This document shows, piece by piece, positions 35,906 to 44,008 of a stretch of 64,000 bases of DNA. The translations under genes were made by a program, and so were the position numbers. This stretch comes from an uncultured beta proteobacterium (GTDB lineage: Bacteria > Pseudomonadota > Gammaproteobacteria > Burkholderiales > Burkholderiaceae_C). The stretch's first letter is position 1. Every line of letters begins with the position of its first letter. The stretch is taken from NCBI GenBank assembly GCA_903906695.1, contig CAIVLG010000267.1:1-64000 (forward strand), given 5' to 3'. The notes under the pieces were generated by a model, which was given only the letters and a program-made list of their open reading frames with translations, had not been told where the DNA came from and did not search any database.

Positions 35906-36108
35906 TCATTCCTTGCCGGCGCAATTGACCATCCAGTGAATGCCAAACCTGTCGGTCAAGCTACCGAAGTAGGCACCCCAGAACATGTCCTGCATTGGCA
36001 TGTCCGCAGTACCACCGGCAGACAGGGCGTTGAAAAATCGGTCCGATAGAACTTAAAGGCTTGCTCGGTGTTGCCATTGAAGTTGAGGTAGGTGCTGGTG
36101 CGTGCCAT
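35906..36108 (-). pseudogene. VOC/PhnB-like protein remnant with internal deletion
   Basis: The N-terminus from an ATG at 36108 reads MARTSTYLNFNGNTEQAFKF, the standard start of a PhnB-like glyoxalase/VOC protein of about 140 residues. After about 23 codons it jumps frame into the normal family C-terminus, ending QDMFWGAYFGSLTDRFG, HWMVN and a stop at 35906. About 70 middle residues are missing and the junction is out of frame, so the product cannot be functional. It is a clear deletion pseudogene. Confidence 0.88.
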
Positions 36109-36220
36109 GGTGTAACTCCGTGGTTCAGGCTGGGTGGAGTAGTCGGCGCGATGTCGCACCGCCTCACACATTGGACGCTTTGTTATTCGAGGGGGTTGGT
36201 CCGGCCCAACTTGGTTGATA

Positions 36221-37123
36221 TCAAAGTAGGGGCAATAGGTGTTTTTTGGCACCTTCGCGCAGCCCCAGCAGCAGCCGCGCCTCTGCCGGACTCGCTACCG
36301 CTCTGCCGGCCTTGCGAGCGCAATCAGCCAAGGCGGTAATCAACTCGCCATTGCCTTTGGCGCGCTCACCGCCGGGCAGGTAGAACGTGTCTTCCAGACC
36401 GGTGCGCAGCATGCCACCGAGCTCAGCGGTCTTCTGGTGCACCGGCCAGATTTCGGCACGGCCAATTAGGGTGGTCTGCCAGACGCTGTCGGTTGCCATC
36501 CAGCGTGGAATCAGCGCCAGCAAATCGGCGTCGCACGGCATGCCGGAGGCCACACCCATCACCAGGTTGTATTCGGCGCGCCCCATCTCAGGCTTGAGCA
36601 TGCCGTTCTTCAGGAACATGCTGACCGAGCGCACGATGCCGACATCAAAGCATTCAAACTCGGGGTGCACCTGGCACTCCTGCATCACGTCCAGAAACTG
36701 CTGCACCTTGGCGACCGGGTTGTCGAACACCATGGGCGGCCAGGCCCACTGGCCGTCGTCCTTGATCTTGAGGTAGTTCAGGCTGCCGGCGTTGCAGGCG
36801 GCGATTTCAGGCTTGACGCGGCGGATGCAGGCCAGTGGTCCCGAGATGTCCTTGCCGACGACCCCTGTCGTCAGATTGATGATGACTCCGGGGCAGGCTG
36901 CGCGAATGGCGTTGACAATCGTCTCGGCCACGTACGGGTCCCAGCTTGGCATGTGCCCCAGGCCCTCCTCCTGCATGCGCAGATGCACGTGCATGATGGA
37001 GGCGCCGGCGTTGAAGGCGTCACGGGCCTCGGCCGCCATCTGGGCCGGGGTCACCGGCACCGGGTGCTGCTTCGGGTTGGTCAGGACGCCGGTCAGGGCA
37101 CAGGTGAGAATGGCTTTGTCCAT
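36221..37123 (-). CDS. Beta-keto acid cleavage enzyme (BKACE, DUF849)
   Basis: A 300-residue (beta/alpha)8 zinc enzyme of the BKACE family, which cleaves beta-keto acids with acetyl-CoA. The hallmark start is KAILTCALTGVLTNP, with the zinc ligands in SIMHVHLR and later the ATTRACTIVE family segments FECFDVGIVRSVSM, NLVMGVASGMPCD and GLEDTFYLPGGE. AGGAAGC lies upstream; the ATG at 37123 fits spacing better than one three bases earlier, and both overlap the carboxylase stop. Last gene of the acyl-CoA carboxylase operon, where an HMG-CoA lyase would be expected in leucine catabolism. Confidence 0.88.
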   Translation of the reverse strand: MDKAILTCALTGVLTNPKQHPVPVTPAQMAAEARDAFNAGASIMHVHLRMQEEGLGHMPSWDPYVAETIVNAIRAACPGVIINLTTGVVGKDISGPLACIRRVKPEIAACNAGSLNYLKIKDDGQWAWPPMVFDNPVAKVQQFLDVMQECQVHPEFECFDVGIVRSVSMFLKNGMLKPEMGRAEYNLVMGVASGMPCDADLLALIPRWMATDSVWQTTLIGRAEIWPVHQKTAELGGMLRTGLEDTFYLPGGERAKGNGELITALADCARKAGRAVASPAEARLLLGLREGAKKHLLPLL

Positions 37124-39084
37124 CATGCTTCCTTTTTGTCTTCGGGCTCGATTTCGACCAGCAATGCGCCGGATTCGACTTGCTCGCCTACTTTCACGTG
37201 CAGTGCCGCCACGGTGCCCGAGGTCTGAGCGTTGAGCCACATTTCCATCTTCATGGCCTCGACACACAGCAAGGCCTGTCCATCGCTGATGGCATCACCC
37301 AGCGCGACCTTGATTTGTGTGACCTTGCCAGCCACTGGTGCGCGCGCCCGAGTCGCGTCCTGCGCCAGGTCTTTGCCCCGAAACGGTGAGATTTCGCTAA
37401 AAACAAAAGAGGCGCCCCCCACGGCCAGATGCAACTGCTGTTGTTGCAGCAGCGCCACGCCGCGGCGCGTCACGCCATCAATCTCGAAGCGCATTGCGCC
37501 ATCGTGCCAGTCGACGATCTTCACCTGGTGCTGCTGGCCAGCCAGGACAACGGCGACCTGCCCTGACCGATTCGGATGCACACGCAGTGTTTGCGCAAGC
37601 TCATCGCATTGCAGGGGAATATCAAATGCAGCCACGCTGTCGGCGCGCCAGTTGGCGCCGTTTCGCATGGCAAAAAGCGCCGCCGCAAGGCACCAGGTGT
37701 GGTCATCTGCAACCGGGCGTTGCAGCAGCGCTTCGCCGCTTTCCTGCCACTGGTCGATCATGCCAGTCGTCATCGCTCCATCCCGAAACGCGCCGTGGTT
37801 GAGCAGATCGGCCAGAAAGCGGCCGTTGTTGCGCAGTCCCAGGAGCGGTGTGTTCTCAAGGGCAGCACGCAGGCGCCGGATTGCGTCATCGCGGTCACGG
37901 CCATGCGCGATGAGTTTGGCCACCATCGGGTCGTAAAAGGGCGATATTTGGCCGCCCTCTTCGATGCCATCGTCGATGCGAACGCCGTCAAGCGGTGCCT
38001 GCTGCGGCCGCCACCAGTGCACGTGGCCAGTCTGCGGTGCAAAACCGGCGTACGGGTCTTCAACATAAAGACGCGCCTCGATGGCGTGGCCGGTCAACAC
38101 GATGTCGGCCTGAGCCGCTGGCAGCGGCTGCCCGGCGGCGACCATCAACTGCCACTCCACCAAATCAAAACCGGTCACCATTTCCGTCACCGTGTGCTCG
38201 ACCTGCAATCGCGTGTTCATCTCCAGAAAGTAGTGCTTCAGATCGGCATCGACCATGAACTCGATGGTGCCGGCACCGCGGTATCCGACGGCCAGCGCCG
38301 CTGCCACCGCGTCCTTGCCCATGGCCTCGCGCATCGCCGTGTTGACCACCGGCGACGGCACTTCCTCGATCACCTTTTGCCGTCTGCGCTGCGCCGTGCA
38401 GTCGCGCTCGCCCAAGTAGACTGCGTTGCCGTGTGCATCGGCAAAGATCTGAATCTCGATGTGCCGACCGTTCTCGATCAAGCGCTCCAGCATCAGCGTG
38501 CCATCACCAAAAGCACTTAACGCCTCGCGTCGGGCGCCGAGCAAGGCCTGCGGCAGTTCAGCTTCTGCACGCACCAGTCGCATGCCGCGACCGCCACCAC
38601 CGGCCACCGCCTTGACCAGGAGCGGAAAGCCCAGCTTCGAAGCCTCCTGGGTCAAGCGCTGATCGTCCTGATCGTCACCCAGATAACCCGGCGCGCAGGG
38701 CACGCCGGCGGCCAGCATGCGCCGCTTGGCCAGTGCCTTGTTGCCCATCGCCAGCATGGCCGAGGGCGGCGGACCGATGAAGACCAGACCGGCATCCAGA
38801 CAGGCCTGCGCAAAGCCGGCGTTCTCGCTCAAAAATCCGTAGCCCGGGTGCACCGCCTCGGCACCCGTCTTGCGAGCCGCTTCCATCAGGGCAGGAACGC
38901 ACAGGTAGGAGTCGGCAGCCGCAGAGGCGCCGATACGCACTGCCTCATCAGCCAGCCGTACGTGGGGCGCAGCTTGGTCGGCATCACTGTAAACGGCAAC
39001 CGTGCGATAGCCCAGTTTGCGCGCCGTTCGCATTACGCGGCAGGCGATCTCGCCCCGATTGGCGATCAATATCTTGCTAAACAT
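37123..39084 (-). CDS. Acyl-CoA carboxylase alpha subunit (biotin carboxylase/BCCP), AtuF/LiuD-like
   Basis: A 653-residue biotin-containing subunit. It begins MFSKILIANRGEIACRVMR, carries the ATP-grasp biotin carboxylase core (VKAVAGGGGRGMRLV; EMNTRLQVEHTVTEM) and ends with a BCCP domain in which EAMKMEM provides the biotinyl-lysine. Length and arrangement match the alpha subunits of methylcrotonyl- and geranyl-CoA carboxylases. It works with the carboxyltransferase at 41142-42752. Gene order favours the AtuF type; sequence alone here cannot separate the two. Confidence 0.92.
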   Translation of the reverse strand: MFSKILIANRGEIACRVMRTARKLGYRTVAVYSDADQAAPHVRLADEAVRIGASAAADSYLCVPALMEAARKTGAEAVHPGYGFLSENAGFAQACLDAGLVFIGPPPSAMLAMGNKALAKRRMLAAGVPCAPGYLGDDQDDQRLTQEASKLGFPLLVKAVAGGGGRGMRLVRAEAELPQALLGARREALSAFGDGTLMLERLIENGRHIEIQIFADAHGNAVYLGERDCTAQRRRQKVIEEVPSPVVNTAMREAMGKDAVAAALAVGYRGAGTIEFMVDADLKHYFLEMNTRLQVEHTVTEMVTGFDLVEWQLMVAAGQPLPAAQADIVLTGHAIEARLYVEDPYAGFAPQTGHVHWWRPQQAPLDGVRIDDGIEEGGQISPFYDPMVAKLIAHGRDRDDAIRRLRAALENTPLLGLRNNGRFLADLLNHGAFRDGAMTTGMIDQWQESGEALLQRPVADDHTWCLAAALFAMRNGANWRADSVAAFDIPLQCDELAQTLRVHPNRSGQVAVVLAGQQHQVKIVDWHDGAMRFEIDGVTRRGVALLQQQQLHLAVGGASFVFSEISPFRGKDLAQDATRARAPVAGKVTQIKVALGDAISDGQALLCVEAMKMEMWLNAQTSGTVAALHVKVGEQVESGALLVEIEPEDKKEA

Positions 39085-39123
39085 GATGCATCTCCCACGG
39101 GGCGATCGGTGTACTCTTGAGTC

Positions 39124-39939
39124 TCATGGGCCGGCCCAACTCGGTTTACGTTTTTGCAGAAAGGCGGCGGTCCCCTCCGCGCCCTCGGCACCTTGTGCGG
39201 CACGCGAAAAAACCCGGGCTGCCTCCTGCACCAGATCGGCGGGCGCCGTCAGACGCGCCTTCGCCATCAGAGCCTTGGTGGCAGCCAGCGCCGCCGGAGC
39301 ACAGGTCAGAATGTCGCTCACCACAGCGGCCAACGCCGCATCGATTTGATCGGATGCATGGACGGCATGGACCAGACCGACGGCGAGTGCGTCCGCTGCC
39401 GCGACGCGTCCCCCAGTCACCGCCAGTCGCTTGGCCTGTGAATATCCGAGCCGCTCCACCAGGAAGGGAGCGATTTGCGCCGGCACCAGACCCAAAGCGG
39501 TCTCCGGCAAACGGAAGACCGCCGTATCGCAAGCCAGCGCCACATCAGCGACGCAGGCCAGACCAAAGCCGCCACCCATCACGCTGCCCTCCAGAACCGC
39601 GACCAGCGCAAGCGGTGTTTGTGCGAAGGCCACGCAGAGTTCGCCGAACTGGCTGTTGGCCTGCGCCACAGCGTCCATGGCAGGACTTCCCTCACCGGCT
39701 CGATGCTCGCCTTGCATCGCTTGCATGCGCCCCATCGCCATGTCCTTTAAGTCAGCACCGGCGCAAAAATGTCCGCCGGCACCCCGCAACACAATGACGC
39801 GAACCAAACCCTCGGCTTCGGCGGATGCCAGTGCGGCGCGCAAGTCAGCCACCATCCGCAATGACATCGCATTGCGCACTTCAGGGCGGTTCAATGTGAT
39901 GTGAAGAACAGCCCCGCTGTGCTGAATGGCCAGGGTCAT
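39124..39939 (-). CDS. Enoyl-CoA hydratase/isomerase family protein
   Basis: A 271-residue crotonase with the oxyanion segments GAGGHFCAGADLKDM and EGSVMGGGFGLACVADV, and the downstream ETALGLVPAQIAPFLV, in which the first catalytic Glu lies. In an atu or liu pathway it would hydrate the carboxylated enoyl-CoA (isohexenylglutaconyl- or methylglutaconyl-CoA). The ATG at 39939 overlaps the dehydrogenase stop (ATGA). Confidence 0.88.
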   Translation of the reverse strand: MTLAIQHSGAVLHITLNRPEVRNAMSLRMVADLRAALASAEAEGLVRVIVLRGAGGHFCAGADLKDMAMGRMQAMQGEHRAGEGSPAMDAVAQANSQFGELCVAFAQTPLALVAVLEGSVMGGGFGLACVADVALACDTAVFRLPETALGLVPAQIAPFLVERLGYSQAKRLAVTGGRVAAADALAVGLVHAVHASDQIDAALAAVVSDILTCAPAALAATKALMAKARLTAPADLVQEAARVFSRAAQGAEGAEGTAAFLQKRKPSWAGP

Positions 39940-41093
39940 GCCATGGCCTTGCCAGGCAGCGTGCCCTCGAGTTTGCAGATGATGCCCAGCATGATCTCGT
40001 CGGCACCGCCACCGATCGAAATCAATCGACCATCTCGATACGATTGCGAGATCGGGTTGTCTGCGGTAAAGCCCATGCCACCCCAGTACTGCAGGCAACT
40101 GTCGGCGACCTCTCGGCTCAGTCGCCCGGCCTTGAGCTTGGCCATCGAGGCCAGCTTGGTGACGTCCTTGCCCGAAATGTAGGACTCGACCGCACGATAG
40201 GTCAGCGCACGCAGGGCCTCAACCTCTGTGCGCAACTCGGCGAGACGGAAATGCACGACCTGGTTGTGCAAGATCGGCTTGCCAAAAGTGTGGCGTTGCC
40301 GGGTGTAGTCAATCGTCTGGTCGATCAAGCGGTCCAGCGAACGCAATGAACCGGCTGCACCATACAGGCGCTCTTCCTGGAACTGCAGCATCTGGAACAT
40401 GAAACCCATGCCTTCCTGTCCGACCAGATTGCGTCGCGGCACCCGCACATTGTCAAAGAACAGTTGCGCGGTATCCGACGAATGCATACCGATCTTCTCG
40501 ATTTTCTGCCGTGTCACACCCGGACTGTCCAGGCGAACCATGATCAGCGATTTGTTCTTGTGCACCGGACCTTCCGAGGTGTTGGCCAGCAGGCAGCACC
40601 AGTCAGCCTGCATCGCGTTGGTGATCCACATCTTGGAGCCGTTGATGATGTAATCGTCGCCATCCTTGCGCGCCGTCGTCTTGAGTGCCGCCACGTCGGA
40701 GCCGCCGCCGGCCTCGCTGACACCAATGCAGCCCACCATGTCGCCGGCGATGCTCGGCGCGAGGAATTCGCGCCTGAGTTCATCCGAGCCAAAGCGTGCC
40801 AACGCCGGCGTGCACATATCGGTTTGCACGCCGATCGCCATCGGCACGCCGCCGGCATTGCATTCGCCCAAAGCCTCTGCCATGACCATCGAGTAGCTGA
40901 AATCCAGCCCCATGCCGCCGTACTCCGTCGGGTACTTGATGCCCAGCAAACCCAGGTCGCCCAACTTCTTGAAAACTTCATGCGCCGGAAACTGCCCGGC
41001 TGCCTCCCAAGCCGCAATATGGGGATTGATTTCCTTGGCAACAAACTTGCGCACAGTGTCGGCGATCTGTTCGTGTTCCGGGGTAAATTTCAT
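39936..41093 (-). CDS. Acyl-CoA dehydrogenase, AtuD-like
   Basis: A 385-residue FAD enzyme. The family signature GCIGVSEAGGGSDVAALKT is followed by ITNAMQADWCCLLANTS and the helix YTRQRHTFGKPILHNQ, and the second signature is WGGMGFTADNPISQSYRD. The N-terminus (FVAKEINPHIAAWEAAG) closely recalls citronellyl-CoA dehydrogenases of the AtuD type, which I recall from memory only. It would oxidise the acyl-CoA before carboxylation. The position after the carboxyltransferase gene is as in atuC-atuD. Confidence 0.87.
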   Translation of the reverse strand: MKFTPEHEQIADTVRKFVAKEINPHIAAWEAAGQFPAHEVFKKLGDLGLLGIKYPTEYGGMGLDFSYSMVMAEALGECNAGGVPMAIGVQTDMCTPALARFGSDELRREFLAPSIAGDMVGCIGVSEAGGGSDVAALKTTARKDGDDYIINGSKMWITNAMQADWCCLLANTSEGPVHKNKSLIMVRLDSPGVTRQKIEKIGMHSSDTAQLFFDNVRVPRRNLVGQEGMGFMFQMLQFQEERLYGAAGSLRSLDRLIDQTIDYTRQRHTFGKPILHNQVVHFRLAELRTEVEALRALTYRAVESYISGKDVTKLASMAKLKAGRLSREVADSCLQYWGGMGFTADNPISQSYRDGRLISIGGGADEIMLGIICKLEGTLPGKAMA

Positions 41094-41141
41094 AAAGACC
41101 TTTCGTTCGAAGAGGAAAAACCAGTGCCTGCTTGTGCGGCA

Positions 41142-42752
41142 CTACATGCGAGCCACGCCAAAGGTATTGGGGTGCAAATTGCGACCCTGCGCCTCTTCAG
41201 CCATGGCCAGACAAAGCCCCAGCAGTCGGCGCGTGTCGCGCGGATCGATGATGCCGTCGTCCCACAGCCGTGCCGTGCCAAAGAGTGCGGCCGACTCCTT
41301 GTCGAGCCGCAAACGCAGACCATCCGACATCGCTTTGAGCGCCTCCTCATTGGCGGCAATGCCGCTGCGCTCGATCTTGGCGCGGTTCACGATGTCCATC
41401 ACCTTGGCCGCCTGGGCGCCGCCCATGACAGCGGTGCGCGCCGTGGGCCAGGAAAAGATGAAGCGCGGATCGAAACCCCGACCGCACATACCGTAGTTGC
41501 CAGCGCCATACGACCCGCCCAGCACGACCGTGAACTTGGGCACCCGCGCATTGGCGACGGCCTGAATCATCTTGGAGCCATGCTTGATCGCGCCGCTGCG
41601 CTCGGCCACCGAGCCGACCATGTAGCCGGTTGTGTTTTGCAAGAAGATCAGCGGCGTGCCGCTCTGATCGCAAAGCTGGATGAATTGCCCAGCCTTGGTG
41701 GAGCCATTGGGCTGAATCGGGCCATTGTTGCCGAGTATTCCCACCAGCCGACCTTGCAGGCGGGCATGGCCGCACATCGTCTCCGCCGCGTACTCGGCCT
41801 TGAATTCCAGGAAATCGGAGCCATCGACCAGACGCGCAATCACCTCGCGGACGTCGTAAGGTTCGCGTTCATCTGCCGGCACCAGACCGAGCAATTCTTG
41901 TTCGTCATAAAGAGGCTGCTGATATTCTTGGTGCTTCGGCACTTCGTCCCAATTCAACTTGTCGAGCACTTCGCGCGCCATGCCGATGGCATGCGCATCG
42001 TCCTCGCACAAGTACTCGCCCAGGCCGGTGACACGGGCATGGGTTTCGGCGCCGCCAATTTCGTCTTCGGTGCAATCCTCGCCGATGGCTGCCTTCACCA
42101 ATGGCGGGCCGGCCAGGAAGATGTTGGATCGGCCGCGCACCAGAATCACATAGTCCGACAGGCCCGGAAGATAGGCACCACCGGCGGTTGACGAGCCGTG
42201 CACCACGGCGATCTGCGGCAAACCCGCTGCCGACATGCGCGCCTGATTGGCAAAACTGCGACCGCCTTCGACAAATATTTCACTCTGGTACATCAGATTG
42301 GCGCCGCCACTTTCCACCAGATAGATCACCGGCAGCTTGTTTTCACGGGCAATGTCCTGGGCCCGCAGGGCTTTGCGCAAACCCATGGGCGCCACGGTGC
42401 CGCCCTTGACAGCGCTGTCACTGGCCGAAATCAGGCAGCGCTTGCCGGCCACCACACCAATGCCAACGATGGAGCCGCCACCGAGCACCGACTTCTTGCC
42501 ATCGTCGTCGTGCATGTTGAGCCCGGCCAGACGACTGAGTTCAAGGAAAGGCGAACCGCGGTCCAACAGCCGCGCTACACGCTCACGTGGCAGCAACTGT
42601 CCACGGGCTTCAAATTTGGCTCGTTTGGAGTCCGACTCGGCGATCACCATTTGCTCCAGACGCTGGACTTCGGACAACAAATCCTGCATGCGCTTCACGT
42701 TCACTCCAAACGCGTCGGACTTGACATTGATCTTGGAACGGATAAGGGGCAT
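41142..42752 (-). CDS. Acyl-CoA carboxylase carboxyltransferase (beta) subunit, AtuC/LiuB-like
   Basis: A 536-residue carboxyltransferase with the two crotonase-like halves, an early RGQLLPRERVARLLDRGSPF and the second half containing GGSYGAGNYGMCGRGFDPRF. The segment SRLAGLNMHDDDGKKSV looks like geranyl-CoA carboxylase AtuC. GAGAGGA precedes the ATG at 42752 at good spacing; a longer frame to 42788 would cross the operator. First gene of the carboxylase operon; transcription is probably controlled by the MerR-type protein encoded across the divergent gap. Confidence 0.9.
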   Translation of the reverse strand: MPLIRSKINVKSDAFGVNVKRMQDLLSEVQRLEQMVIAESDSKRAKFEARGQLLPRERVARLLDRGSPFLELSRLAGLNMHDDDGKKSVLGGGSIVGIGVVAGKRCLISASDSAVKGGTVAPMGLRKALRAQDIARENKLPVIYLVESGGANLMYQSEIFVEGGRSFANQARMSAAGLPQIAVVHGSSTAGGAYLPGLSDYVILVRGRSNIFLAGPPLVKAAIGEDCTEDEIGGAETHARVTGLGEYLCEDDAHAIGMAREVLDKLNWDEVPKHQEYQQPLYDEQELLGLVPADEREPYDVREVIARLVDGSDFLEFKAEYAAETMCGHARLQGRLVGILGNNGPIQPNGSTKAGQFIQLCDQSGTPLIFLQNTTGYMVGSVAERSGAIKHGSKMIQAVANARVPKFTVVLGGSYGAGNYGMCGRGFDPRFIFSWPTARTAVMGGAQAAKVMDIVNRAKIERSGIAANEEALKAMSDGLRLRLDKESAALFGTARLWDDGIIDPRDTRRLLGLCLAMAEEAQGRNLHPNTFGVARM

Positions 42753-42793
42753 TGAATGTGATCCTCTCGATTGCAGCGAATTAGACATGAAGC

Positions 42794-42838
42794 TAACGTT
42801 AACGTCAATCTAATACCGTATAGGTATTTTCCCTATAC
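42794..42838. promoter_or_regulatory. LiuR-like operator and adjacent inverted repeat in the divergent promoter
   Basis: TAACGTTAACGTCA at 42794-42807 is an imperfect palindrome centred on GTTAAC, matching the ACGT-containing palindromes bound by MerR-family LiuR regulators as I recall them. Next to it GTATAGG (42818-42824) and CCTATAC (42832-42838) form a perfect inverted repeat with a 7-base spacer. Both lie between the carboxylase operon and the SCP2/MerR genes, where an operator would control both directions. The binding protein is inferred to be the MerR protein at 43233. Confidence 0.55.
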
Positions 42839-42914
42839 ATTACGTGAGACAGCTCTGCTAGCATGCAGTCGTATCAAGACCTTTATCTCTGGAACCCACT
42901 CATCAAGGAACCCC

Positions 42915-43211
42915 ATGAACCTCGAAGCCTGCACCGAAGCCATTCGCACCAAAGTCGGTTCTGACAGCGGACTTGCCGCCACCCTCAAATTTGACTGCGG
43001 TGCCGATGGCGTCATTTATATCGACGGCAAATCCACTCCCAACACAGTGAGCAACAGCGCCGGGGAGGCCGATTGCACGGTCGGCATCACACTGGAAAAC
43101 TTGAACGCCATGCTGGCCGGCGATCTTGAACCCGCCAACGGTTTCATGATGGGAAAACTCAAGGTCACGGGTGACATGAGTGTGGCCATGCGCCTGCAGC
43201 GCGTCATCTGA
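42915..43211 (+). CDS. SCP2 sterol-binding domain protein
   Basis: A 98-residue single SCP2 domain, with the lipid-pocket pattern ATLKFDCGADGVIYIDG and the C-terminal FMMGKLKVTGDMSVAMRL. SCP2 proteins bind acyl-CoAs and sterols and may carry hydrophobic acyl-CoA intermediates. AAGGAAC lies before the ATG at 42915. It is divergent from the acyl-CoA carboxylase operon and followed by the MerR gene. Confidence 0.88.
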   Translation: MNLEACTEAIRTKVGSDSGLAATLKFDCGADGVIYIDGKSTPNTVSNSAGEADCTVGITLENLNAMLAGDLEPANGFMMGKLKVTGDMSVAMRLQRVI

Positions 43212-43232
43212 ATCTGGCTGCGGATCCAAGGC

Positions 43233-43712
43233 GTGGCGACGTCCACCCGCTCGAAAGCTTCACAGGCGCAAGCCGTTGTCGACGCGCACCGCGATGAGGG
43301 CGCTTCGGAGCTATTTGGTATTACCGAATTGTGCAGAGAGTTCGGCATCACCCTGCGCGCCCTTCGGTTTTACGAAGACAAGGGGCTTCTGGCGCCCCGA
43401 CGCGTCAACGGAGCGCGGGTCTACACGCGACGCGACCGGGCCCGGCTGGCCCTGATACTGCGTGCTAAAGACATCGGATCCCCGCTGTCCGAGATCAAGC
43501 GTTACCTTGACCTGTACGGTGATCATGGGGAAGGTCGCGCCGAGCAGTTGCGCTACGTCATCAACCGCACCGATACCGCCATCAAGGAGTTGGAGCAGAA
43601 GCGCTCGCAAATCGATGACACGCTGGCTGAATTGCGCGTCATCAATGCCAGTTGCCGCGGACATCTGGCGGCACGGCGCAGCGGCGAAAAGAATCCAAGC
43701 CAAACGGTCTAG
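43233..43712 (+). CDS. MerR-family transcriptional regulator, LiuR-like
   Basis: A 159-residue regulator. The helix-turn-helix runs from about 25 to 90: FGITELCREFGITLRALRF and YEDKGLLAPRRVNGARVYT. A coiled coil follows (KELEQKRSQIDDTLAELR). No metal-binding cysteine motif is visible (a single Cys in the tail), which fits LiuR-type acyl-CoA-responsive MerR proteins rather than metal sensors. The GTG at 43233 with AAGG upstream is the only reasonable start. It is likely to control the divergent carboxylase operon through the palindrome at 42794. Confidence 0.85.
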   Translation: MATSTRSKASQAQAVVDAHRDEGASELFGITELCREFGITLRALRFYEDKGLLAPRRVNGARVYTRRDRARLALILRAKDIGSPLSEIKRYLDLYGDHGEGRAEQLRYVINRTDTAIKELEQKRSQIDDTLAELRVINASCRGHLAARRSGEKNPSQTV

Positions 43713-43742
43713 AATTTGTCCCAATTCCGGATCGGCGTTGAC

Positions 43743-44006
43743 ATGGTGAATAAAGTTACTCAAATAGTTTCTGACAAGGCGTCTGCAGAGCCAGACACCG
43801 AAGTCGATCATCCTTATGCGGCGACCGATCCGATACCCGTCCCTGAGGCAGTCGAGTCTGATACCGACACGTCATGGGATCTGTGGCAAGACCTGAGCAC
43901 AGAAAGACCGGAACCAGAGGCGCATGCCAACAGCGCGTTCGCCCCTACCATGCCCGACACGCTGCCCCTTTCACTCGTTCCTGACACGCCGAAACGACGC
44001 CCCTGA
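43743..44006 (+). CDS. Small acidic Pro-rich hypothetical protein
   Basis: An 87-residue protein of unknown function from the ATG at 43743. It is low in complexity, rich in Asp, Glu, Pro, Ser and Thr (ATDPIPVPEAVESDTDTSW), with no membrane segment and no recognised domain, and is probably disordered. It lies 30 bases after the MerR gene and ends two bases from the convergent hemW stop. It may be a real small protein or an overcalled frame; coding evidence is limited to an uninterrupted frame with a plausible start. Confidence 0.4.
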   Translation: MVNKVTQIVSDKASAEPDTEVDHPYAATDPIPVPEAVESDTDTSWDLWQDLSTERPEPEAHANSAFAPTMPDTLPLSLVPDTPKRRP

Positions 44007-44008
44007 CT

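Noticed and set aside
40464..42191. Long plus-strand open frame (575 codons) across the acyl-CoA dehydrogenase and carboxyltransferase genes
   Set aside because: It is the mirror of two well-supported minus-strand genes in GC-rich DNA and shows no recognisable domain.
36221..42752. Assignment of the carboxylase operon to leucine catabolism (liu)
   Set aside because: Not excluded, but gene order and the dehydrogenase N-terminus fit atu better and there is no HMG-CoA lyase; left as AtuC/LiuB-like.
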